Shown: positions 54,770 to 64,000 of the stretch, piece after piece
Layout of the letters: the number at the start of each line of letters is the position of its first letter
How positions within the stretch are numbered: position 1 is the first letter of the stretch
Translations under genes and position numbers: made by a program
Source of the DNA: Pseudomonas sp. H9
GTDB lineage: Bacteria; Pseudomonadota; Gammaproteobacteria; Pseudomonadales; Pseudomonadaceae
Direction: 5' to 3'
Assembly: GCF_004353925.1 (NCBI RefSeq)
Contig: NZ_SMOK01000005.1
Coordinates: forward strand, 167,404-231,403
Length of the DNA stretch: 64,000 nucleotides
Notes under the pieces: model-generated
Seen by the model: only the letters and a program-made list of their open reading frames with translations
Databases searched by the model: none
What the model was told of the DNA's origin: nothing

Positions 54770-56335
54770 TCAGCGGTTGAAGCGCTCGACCAGTGAGTAT
54801 TGCGTAGTTGCAGTGCGGGTCAGTTCTTCGCTAAGCAGTGCCGAGTGCTGAGCCTGCTCGGAGGTCTGGTCGGCCAGGTCGGCAATGGTGCTGATGTTAC
54901 GGCTGATTTCATCAGCCACAGCGGTCTGTTCTTCGGTGGCAGCGGCGATCTGTGTGGTCATGTCGGTGATATTGGCGACCGCCTCGCTGATACCGACCAA
55001 TGCCTGATCGGCCTCCATGACCCGTGCTACACCTTCCTCAGCCTGGCGATGCCCCGCTTCCATGGTTTGCACCGCATTCGTTGCGGTTTGCTGCAACTTG
55101 GCGATCAGGCCGTGGATCTGCCCGGTCGATTCGCTGGTGCGTTGTGCCAGTTGGCGAACTTCGTCAGCCACCACGGCAAAGCCGCGGCCCATTTCCCCGG
55201 CACGCGCAGCTTCGATGGCGGCGTTGAGTGCCAGCAGGTTGGTCTGGTCGGCAATGCCCTTGATCACATCGACGACACCACCGATCTCATCGCTGTCTCG
55301 CGCCAGTTGGGTCACGGTCAGGCCGGTTTCGCCAACCGCTTCCGACAGGCGCTGGATGGCGTCGCGGGTTTCGCCAGCGATATCGCGGCCACGGCCAGTC
55401 AGGCGGTTGGCTTCCTGGGTAGCGTCAGCGGTGCGCTGAACGTGATTGGCCACTTCCTGGGTGGTCGCAGCCATCTGGTTGACGGCGGCGGCAACCTGTT
55501 CGGTTTCGACTCGTTGACGCTCCAGGCCCGAAGAGCTGTTGTGGGCCAGGGTGTCGGACTGGCGGGCTTGCTCGTTCAAGTGCTCTGCCGTGTCCTGCAG
55601 GCGCGTCAGACAGGTTTTCATCCGTGCGTCCTGGCTGAGCATGGCCATTTCCAGGCGGGCCTGGACGCCGCGGCTGTCGGTGTACATTTGGGCGATCAGC
55701 GGGTCAGAAGTGGACTGCTCGGCCAGGCGCAACAGACGCTTGAGGCCGCGTTGCTGCCAGCTCAGGCCCAGCAGGCCCAATGGTACGGAGAGCGCCGCTG
55801 CCAGGGCGAAGCCCCAGGAATGGCCAAGCCAGTTACCAATCAGGAAGCCAATCTGGCTGATCAGAATAAATGGCAGCCAGTCTTGCGCTACGGGCAGCCA
55901 TTTGTCGCGGCGCGGGATTGCCGAGCGGCCTTGATTGATGCGCTGGTACAGGGCTTCGGCGCGGCGAACCTGCTCGCTGGTGGGCTTGACCCGAACCGAT
56001 TCGTAGCCAACCACCTGGTTGTTTTCGAACACTGGAGTGACGTAAGCGTTGACCCAGTAGTGGTCGCCGCTTTTGCAGCGGTTCTTGACGATGCCCATCC
56101 ATGGCAAGCCTTGCTTGAGCGTACTCCACATGTGCGCAAACACCGCAGACGGGACATCTGGATGACGCACCAGGTTGTGCGGCGCGCGCAGCAGTTCCTC
56201 GCGGGAAAACCCGCTGATCTCGACGAAGGCATCGTTGCAATAGGTGATGACACCCTTGGTATCGGTGGTCGAGATCAAGCGTTGTTGAGCTGGGAAAGTC
56301 CGTTCGCGCTGGGTTATTGGCTGGTTGTTACGCAT
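54770..56335 (-). CDS. aer: Aerotaxis receptor Aer (Aer-2 type)
   Basis: 521 residues from ATG 56335 (a TTG at 56353 would add six). An N-terminal PAS domain (about 20-115) with [20 protein letters not shown] and [14 protein letters not shown], as in FAD-binding Aer; a membrane hairpin at about 155-200; then the long MCP helical bundle with the conserved tip [20 protein letters not shown]. In P. putida the aer-2 gene next to acnA is the main aerotaxis receptor. An ANR-like palindrome lies about 75 bp upstream. Confidence 0.93.
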   Translation of the reverse strand: MRNNQPITQRERTFPAQQRLISTTDTKGVITYCNDAFVEISGFSREELLRAPHNLVRHPDVPSAVFAHMWSTLKQGLPWMGIVKNRCKSGDHYWVNAYVTPVFENNQVVGYESVRVKPTSEQVRRAEALYQRINQGRSAIPRRDKWLPVAQDWLPFILISQIGFLIGNWLGHSWGFALAAALSVPLGLLGLSWQQRGLKRLLRLAEQSTSDPLIAQMYTDSRGVQARLEMAMLSQDARMKTCLTRLQDTAEHLNEQARQSDTLAHNSSSGLERQRVETEQVAAAVNQMAATTQEVANHVQRTADATQEANRLTGRGRDIAGETRDAIQRLSEAVGETGLTVTQLARDSDEIGGVVDVIKGIADQTNLLALNAAIEAARAGEMGRGFAVVADEVRQLAQRTSESTGQIHGLIAKLQQTATNAVQTMEAGHRQAEEGVARVMEADQALVGISEAVANITDMTTQIAAATEEQTAVADEISRNISTIADLADQTSEQAQHSALLSEELTRTATTQYSLVERFNR

Positions 56336-56404
56336 AAGCTGTTCAATCCGCAAGGCTTTCGTGGTGTATCGGCAGTGTGAAGGTTTTGTTGAATGATTAT
56401 TTTC

Positions 56405-56428
56405 AATCCTTGATCTGGCTCAAGGATT
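56405..56428. promoter_or_regulatory. ANR/FNR-like palindrome before aer
   Basis: AATCCTTGA and TCAAGGATT are perfect 9-bp arms around TCTGGC. Within it TTGATCTGGCTCAA (56410-56423) matches the ANR box TTGAT-N4-ATCAA at nine of ten positions. Confidence 0.72.
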
Positions 56429-56586
56429 CAGAGCGGGGCTTACGCTATGCAATGCCCGCAAAGTTCAGCAATTTCGCGGCATTCTTTCATACGTTTGACA
56501 CAAAAGTCAGCTGGTGACTGTTGGGTTCTGTGACACTTTCAGAGCGCAAAGCTAAAGGGCCCGGCCGTGGCGGCCGGGCCTCGGCT

Positions 56587-59328
<2,742 letters not shown>

Positions 59329-59580
59329 TACCAACTCCTTCTGCGCAGGTGCTCGGCAATCTTCCTTGCTGTCGCCGATACACCGCCTCTGTGGGGTCCG
59401 CACGGCACGGACCTGGCTGAACGGTCAGGTTAGTCCCGTTTGGCGAACCTGACCATGTACTGGACCGGCGGGGCATGTCACAGGTTCCGATCTTCCTTTA
59501 TCATTCGCGCATTTGCCGGCGCTGTGCATTGCGCCCGGTCATGGTTGCAGCGATCGGCTGCCAACCGTCCTGGAGTGAAC

Positions 59581-60645
59581 ATGAATACCCTGTTTTTGCA
59601 TTGCCGGCCTGGCTTCGAGAGCGAAGTCTGTGCCGAAATCGCCGAGCACGCCGCACGGCTGGGCGTTGCTGGTTACGCTAAAGCCAAGCCGCAAACGGCC
59701 TGTGCTGAATTCATCTGTAGCGATGATGAAGGTGCCGAGCGCCTGATGCGTGAGCTGCGCTTTTCTCAGTTGATTTTCCCCCGGCAGTGGGCGCGTGGCT
59801 GTTTCGTCGATTTGCCGGAAACCGACCGTATCGGTGTGCTGCTTGAGGCGATGGCGGGGTATCCGGTGTGTGGCAGCCTGTGGCTGGAGGTAATGGACAC
59901 CAATGATGGCAAAGAGCTTTCGACCTTTTGCCGCAAGTTCGAGGTGCCGCTACGCAAGGCCTTGAGCAAGGCCGGGCGCTTACTGGACGACCCGAGCAAG
60001 CCGCGCTTGCTGTTGACCTTCATCAGCGGCCGTCGGGTTTTTGTAGGGCTCGCTGCTGCCGACAATTCAGCCATGTGGCCGATGGGCATCCCACGCCTGA
60101 AGTTTCCGCGTGAGGCCCCAAGCCGCTCGACCCTGAAGCTGGAAGAAGCCTGGCATCATTTCATTCCCAAAGACCAGTGGGATGCACGGCTGTCTGATGA
60201 CATGACCGGTGTTGATCTGGGTGCGGCGCCTGGCGGCTGGACCTATCAACTGGTGCGGCGCGGCATGCTGGTGACCGCCATCGATAACGGCCCGATGGCC
60301 GAGAGCCTGATGGATACCGGTTTGGTTCAGCACCTGATGGCCGACGGTTTTACCTACAAACCCAAGCAGACCGTGGACTGGATGGTTTGCGACATTGTCG
60401 AGAAGCCGGCGCGTAGCGCCGCTTTGCTGGAAACCTGGTTGGGCGAGGGGTTGTGCCGGGAAGCGGTGGTCAATCTCAAGTTGCCGATGAAGCAGCGTTA
60501 CGCCGAAGTGCGGCGTTTGCTGGACCGCATCGAAGAAGGCTTCAAGGCGCGCAAGGTCAAGGTCTCGATTGGTTGCAAACAGCTGTATCACGACCGTGAA
60601 GAAGTGACCTGCCACCTGCGCCGCCTGGATCTAAAGCCACGGTAG
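59581..60645 (+). CDS. rlmM: 23S rRNA 2'-O-ribose C2498 methyltransferase
   Basis: 354 residues from ATG 59581 (MNTLFLHCRPGFE), with an upstream open extension to 59440 that is not family-like. N-terminal THUMP-like region and a C-terminal RrmJ-type domain with GVDLGAAPGGWTYQL near 210. It methylates C2498 in 23S rRNA. Its TAG stop is part of a REP unit. It is divergent from acnA. Confidence 0.95.
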   Translation: MNTLFLHCRPGFESEVCAEIAEHAARLGVAGYAKAKPQTACAEFICSDDEGAERLMRELRFSQLIFPRQWARGCFVDLPETDRIGVLLEAMAGYPVCGSLWLEVMDTNDGKELSTFCRKFEVPLRKALSKAGRLLDDPSKPRLLLTFISGRRVFVGLAAADNSAMWPMGIPRLKFPREAPSRSTLKLEEAWHHFIPKDQWDARLSDDMTGVDLGAAPGGWTYQLVRRGMLVTAIDNGPMAESLMDTGLVQHLMADGFTYKPKQTVDWMVCDIVEKPARSAALLETWLGEGLCREAVVNLKLPMKQRYAEVRRLLDRIEEGFKARKVKVSIGCKQLYHDREEVTCHLRRLDLKPR

Positions 60646-60711
60646 CAGCGGGCTTGCCCCGCGATGCGGTGTGACTGATCGTCCGCCATCGCGGGGCAAG
60701 CCCGCTCCTAC
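60642..60711. repeat. REP pair overlapping the rlmM stop
   Basis: Inverted REP units; the left one (GTAGCAGCGGGCTTGCCCCG) contains the rlmM stop TAG at 60643-60645. The right one precedes tusA. Confidence 0.92.
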
Positions 60712-60755
60712 AGAGCGATTTGAGCGACAATAGCTGATTGTTTCCGGAGTTTTAC

Positions 60756-60998
60756 ATGACTGACTTCACCCCAGACGCCGTCCTCGATGCCACCGGCCTC
60801 AACTGCCCAGAACCTGTGATGATGCTGCACCAGCATGTGCGCGATCTGGCCGCCGGTGGTTTGCTCAAGGTGATTGCCACCGACCCTTCGACGCGTCGCG
60901 ATATCCCTAAGTTCTGCGTGTTTCTGGGCCATGAACTGGTCCAGCAACAGGAAGATGCGGGCACCTACCTGTACTGGATCCGCAAGAAACTCGACTAA
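60756..60998 (+). CDS. tusA: Sulfurtransferase TusA
   Basis: 80 residues from ATG 60756. The active Cys is in [12 protein letters not shown] and the [14 protein letters not shown] segment is typical. TusA accepts persulfide sulfur from IscS and passes it on for 2-thiouridine synthesis in tRNA and other pathways. Its stop (TAA) overlaps that of the convergent MATE gene by 4 bp. Confidence 0.94.
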   Translation: MTDFTPDAVLDATGLNCPEPVMMLHQHVRDLAAGGLLKVIATDPSTRRDIPKFCVFLGHELVQQQEDAGTYLYWIRKKLD

Positions 60999-62395
60999 GC
61001 GCGCTGTGCGCGGCGAATCTGCTTGGCGCTGGTACGGGCCAGGCGAATCGCCAGCATCAACGCCGCGCAGGTCAAGCCGGCGATCAGGCCTTCCCACAAA
61101 CCGTTGGGGCCGCTGGCCGGGCCGAAGTAATCCGTCAGGCCAAGCACATAGCCCACCGGCAGGCCGATGCCCCAGTAGGCGAACAGGGTCAGGATCATGG
61201 TCATCCGGGTGTCCTGGTAGCCGCGCAGCGCGCCTGCAGCGATCACTTGTACGGCGTCAGAGAACTGATAGAGCGCGGCATACACAATCAGCATCGCGGC
61301 GATCTGGATCACGGCGGTGTCTGGTGTGTAGATCGAGGCAATCGGTTCGCGCATCAGCAGGATCAAGCCTGCGGAGAAGCAGGCAAACACCAGCGCAGCT
61401 CCCAATCCGACCAGGGCGGCAAAACGTGCCTGATACGGTTCGCCCGCGCCAATGGCTTGCCCCACGCGCACGGTTACGGCCATGCCCAGTGAATAGGGAA
61501 TCATGAACAGCAAAGAGCTGATGTTCAGGGCAATTTGATGGCCAGCCACCACGGTCGGGCCGAGGCTACCGATCAGCAGGGCGATTACGGCGAAGATGCT
61601 CGATTCGGCGAATACGGCGATGCCGATTGGTAAACCAACGCCGGTCAAACGCTTGATCACCGCCCATTGCGGGCGCTCGAAACGCACCAGCACGCGGCTG
61701 TTTTGGTAAGCAGGGGCCCAGCGGCTCCAAACCGCCATGCTCAGGGCCATGAACCACATGACGATGCCGCTGGCCCAGCCGCAGCCGACACCTCCCATGG
61801 CGGGAAAACCGAGGTGGCCATAGATCAGGATGTAGTTCAGCGGGATGTTCAGCAGCAGCCCCAGGCAGCCAATGACCATGCTTGGCCGCGTCAGGCCAAG
61901 GCCGTCGCTGTAGCAGCGCAGGACATAATAGAGCGCCATGCCGGGAAATCCGAAGGCGATGCCTTGCAAGTAACCCATGCTCGGTTCGATCAGCTGCGGG
62001 TCAACCTTCATCACCTGCAAGACCGGCTCGGCACCCAGCAGCAGGGCACTGGCAATCAGGCTGACCGCTACCGCCAGCCACAATGCCTGACGTACCAGCG
62101 GGCCGATCTCGTGATGTTGGCCGGCGCCGAAGCGTTGTGCGACTTTGGGTGTGGTGGCGAGGAGGATGCCGGTCATCAGCAGGAAAACTGGAATCCAGAT
62201 CGAGTTGCCCAACGCCACCGCCGCCAGATCGCGTGGGCTGACGCGCCCAGCCATCACGGCATCGACAAAACCCATGGCGGTAGTGGCCAATTGAGCAATG
62301 ATGATCGGCGTTGCCAGCAACAGCAGGCTACGCAATTCGGCGCGCACGCGGGCAGGAGGGCGGGATAAGGGTGGGGCATTTGAAGCGCGAGTCAT
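60995..62395 (-). CDS. MATE-family multidrug efflux pump (NorM-like)
   Basis: 466 residues from ATG 62395 ([10 protein letters not shown]); the frame is open to 62434. Twelve helices in two related halves; [24 protein letters not shown] opens the first and [19 protein letters not shown] the second. MatE proteins export cationic drugs with Na+ or H+. It is divergent from pdxB, 157 bp away. Confidence 0.93.
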   Translation of the reverse strand: MTRASNAPPLSRPPARVRAELRSLLLLATPIIIAQLATTAMGFVDAVMAGRVSPRDLAAVALGNSIWIPVFLLMTGILLATTPKVAQRFGAGQHHEIGPLVRQALWLAVAVSLIASALLLGAEPVLQVMKVDPQLIEPSMGYLQGIAFGFPGMALYYVLRCYSDGLGLTRPSMVIGCLGLLLNIPLNYILIYGHLGFPAMGGVGCGWASGIVMWFMALSMAVWSRWAPAYQNSRVLVRFERPQWAVIKRLTGVGLPIGIAVFAESSIFAVIALLIGSLGPTVVAGHQIALNISSLLFMIPYSLGMAVTVRVGQAIGAGEPYQARFAALVGLGAALVFACFSAGLILLMREPIASIYTPDTAVIQIAAMLIVYAALYQFSDAVQVIAAGALRGYQDTRMTMILTLFAYWGIGLPVGYVLGLTDYFGPASGPNGLWEGLIAGLTCAALMLAIRLARTSAKQIRRAQRA

Positions 62396-62552
62396 AGCGG
62401 TCACAAGGCGGGCGTCCACAAAAATAGTGCACAAAGCCGCTTAGTCTACACATTTTGACGCATCGGTCAGAAAACTTGGTTAGCGCATTTGTATTCGGCT
62501 GGATTAGCGCCGTGGCATAGGCCTACACTGCGCACCCCGATAGGAGAGCGCC

Positions 62553-63695
62553 ATGCTGATTGTTGCCGACGAGAATATTCCGCTGCTCGATGCCTTCTTT
62601 GCAGGTTTTGGCGAAATCCGCCGCTACCCTGGGCGTGCCATCGATGCCGCCTGCGTGAAAGACGCCGATGTCCTGTTGGTGCGGTCGGTCACTCGCGTCG
62701 ATCAGGCGTTGCTTGACGGCAGCAAAGTCCGATTCGTGGGTACCTGCACCATTGGTACCGATCACCTGGCGCTGGACTACTTCGCCCAGGCTGGCATTCA
62801 GTGGTCCAGCGCACCGGGCTGTAATGCCCGCGGTGTGGTCGACTACGTGCTGGGCAGTGTGCTGACCCTGGCCGAACTCGATGGTGCTGATTTGTCTGCT
62901 CGGACCTATGGCGTCGTCGGTGCCGGCGAGGTGGGTGGGCGTTTGGTAGACGTGTTGCGTGGGCTTGGCTGGAAGGTGTTGGTTTGCGATCCGCCGCGCC
63001 AGGCGCGTGAGGGTGGTGAGTACGTTAGCCTGGAGACTGTTCTGGCTGAATGTGACGTGATCAGCCTGCACACGCCATTGACGCGCAGTGGCGAGCACGC
63101 CACCTGGCATTTGCTGGATGGCGAGCGCTTGTCGCAATTGCGCCAAGGGGCCTGGCTGATCAATGCCAGCCGCGGTCCGGTCATCGACAATGCCGCACTG
63201 CGCGAGCTGCTGCTGGCGCGTGAAGATATCCTGGCGGTGCTGGACGTCTGGGAAGGTGAGCCGCAGGTAGATCTGGAACTGGCGGACTTGTGCGTGCTGG
63301 CCACGCCACACATTGCGGGCTACAGCCTGGACGGCAAGCAGCGCGGCACCGCCCAGATCTACCAGGCCTTCTGCGCCTGGCGTGGCGAAGCTGCGTCGGT
63401 GTTGTTGGCAGACCTGTTGCCGCAACCCTGGCTGGCTGAAGTCGGCCTGCAGGCTGAAACGGATCCGGCCTGGGCCTTGGCGACGCTTTGCCGTGCCGTG
63501 TACGACCCGCGTCGTGACGACGCTGATTTTCGCCGCAGCCTGAGCAGTGATGTGCTGGAACAGAAGGCGGCCTTTGATGCCTTGCGCAAGCATTATCCAC
63601 CGCGTCGCGAAATCGAAGGCTTGCGCGTGCGCTTGTATGGCGAGGCACCCCATTTGGCGCAGATGGTTCATGCCTTGGGCGGTGTGCTGCTTTAA
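62553..63695 (+). CDS. pdxB: Erythronate-4-phosphate dehydrogenase
   Basis: 380 residues starting [20 protein letters not shown] with AGGAGAGC upstream. Rossmann motif [19 protein letters not shown] near 120, then [13 protein letters not shown], the D-2-hydroxyacid dehydrogenase His region and a C-terminal PdxB-specific dimerisation domain (DUF3410). It oxidises erythronate-4-phosphate in pyridoxal phosphate synthesis. The 3' end is partly duplicated at 63891-64000. Confidence 0.97.
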   Translation: MLIVADENIPLLDAFFAGFGEIRRYPGRAIDAACVKDADVLLVRSVTRVDQALLDGSKVRFVGTCTIGTDHLALDYFAQAGIQWSSAPGCNARGVVDYVLGSVLTLAELDGADLSARTYGVVGAGEVGGRLVDVLRGLGWKVLVCDPPRQAREGGEYVSLETVLAECDVISLHTPLTRSGEHATWHLLDGERLSQLRQGAWLINASRGPVIDNAALRELLLAREDILAVLDVWEGEPQVDLELADLCVLATPHIAGYSLDGKQRGTAQIYQAFCAWRGEAASVLLADLLPQPWLAEVGLQAETDPAWALATLCRAVYDPRRDDADFRRSLSSDVLEQKAAFDALRKHYPPRREIEGLRVRLYGEAPHLAQMVHALGGVLL

Positions 63696-63706
63696 GTGGG
63701 CCCCCG

Positions 63707-63840
63707 GTGGGAGCGGGCCTTGCCCCGCGATCGGCTGCGCAGCAGCCGCGAAAACTGCGGATTGCAGGGTAACTGATACACCGAGACAACTGGATTTGCT
63801 GCCGCTTCGCGCCAGATCGCGGGGCAAAGCCCGCTCCCAC
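63707..63840. repeat. Extended REP pair
   Basis: Two inverted REP-type units separated by about 90 bases instead of 25. The unit has an extra C (GCGGGCCTTGCCCCGCGATC) compared with the others here. Confidence 0.88.
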
Positions 63841-63859
63841 CCAAGGCGCCAAAATCCAT

Positions 63860-63886
63860 TAAAAACCCGGCGTGGGTGCCGGGTTG
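63860..63886 (-). terminator. Intrinsic terminator (minus-strand orientation)
   Basis: AACCCGGC, loop GTGGGT, GCCGGGTT; the A-run on the plus strand gives TTTTT after the stem on the minus strand. It would end transcription arriving from the right of the window. Confidence 0.72.
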
Positions 63887-63890
63887 AATA

Positions 63891-63955
63891 GCCGCAACCC
63901 TGGCTGGCTGAAACGAATCCGGCTTTTGATGCCTTGCGCGGTGTGCTGCTTTAAG
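63891..63955 (+). pseudogene. Decayed partial copy of the pdxB 3' end
   Basis: The bases match pdxB in order but with gaps: 63891-63912 equals 63419-63440, the next part equals 63459-63469 with one change, 63925-63939 equals 63573-63587, and 63940-63955 equals the pdxB end including the TAA stop. The following bases also match the sequence after pdxB. It cannot encode an enzyme. Confidence 0.82.
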
Positions 63956-63965
63956 CGGGCCCCCG

Positions 63966-64000
63966 GTGGGAGCGGGCCTTGCCCCGCGATCGGCTGCGCA
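63966..64000. repeat. REP unit, second copy, cut by the window edge
   Basis: Identical over 35 bases to 63707-63741, following the duplicated pdxB tail. Confidence 0.9.

Noticed and set aside
54800..56380. 526-codon open frame antisense to aer
   Set aside because: The sense frame is a clear chemoreceptor; the antisense product is Gly/His/Gln-rich without motifs.

Overview
This 64 kb window is ordinary chromosomal backbone of a fluorescent pseudomonad. Gene content and order (gdhB, ppsR/ppsA, rraA, cmaX-cfrX-cmpX-sigX-oprF, cobA, nasA-nasT-nasS, pyrD, rmf, rlmKL ... aer, acnA, rlmM, tusA, pdxB), the GC-rich coding bias and the many REP pairs of the type GCGGGCTTGCCCCGCGA point to the Pseudomonas putida group. 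No tRNA, rRNA, CRISPR array, prophage or insertion sequence was seen. The assignment rests on remembered synteny and protein families; no search was run.

Layout. 1-1306: start of a MoxR/DUF58 operon. 1525-7279: a minus-strand membrane-lipid cluster (CDP-alcohol phosphotransferase-like protein, alpha/beta-hydrolase-methyltransferase fusion, PAP2-dual-specificity-phosphatase fusion, small membrane protein, acyltransferase, CdsA-like cytidylyltransferase). 7478-10873: an L-2-hydroxyglutarate oxidase locus with an MHS transporter and an FCD/GntR repressor, with matching operators before lhgO and the regulator. 11302-12204 and 26286-27188: repeat islands with a 240-bp module and heptanucleotide arrays. 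12205-20574: gdhB and the ppsR/ppsA pair. 20681-26285: hydrolase, rraA and the SigX/OprF envelope-stress block. 27189-32934: nitrate assimilation genes (cobA, kinase/phosphatase, nasA, nasT, nasS) without the reductases. 33085-41788: pyrD, rmf, rlmKL, a CHASE/PAS/GGDEF cyclase, dacB, yggL. 41828-46122: a BvgAS/EvgAS-like two-component system. 46421-52821: dGTPase, a YqjD/E-type trio, amt, a KefB-like antiporter and a glutaredoxin-like protein. 52914-54683: M15 peptidase, a small protein behind a LexA box, and an RluA-type pseudouridine synthase. 54770-63695: aer, acnA, rlmM, tusA, a MATE pump and pdxB, followed by a decayed partial copy of the pdxB 3' end running off the edge.

The least explained content is the lipid cluster (two catalytic-domain fusions and a CDP-alcohol transferase whose usual metal-binding aspartates are partly asparagine), the SOS-box gene at 53434, the heptamer arrays, and the REP elements that supply the stop codons of cobA and rlmM. 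Regulatory sites readable by eye are the two LhgR-type operators, sigma-54 promoters before amt and nasA, a NasT-type terminator leader before nasA, a LexA box, and an ANR-like palindrome before aer.
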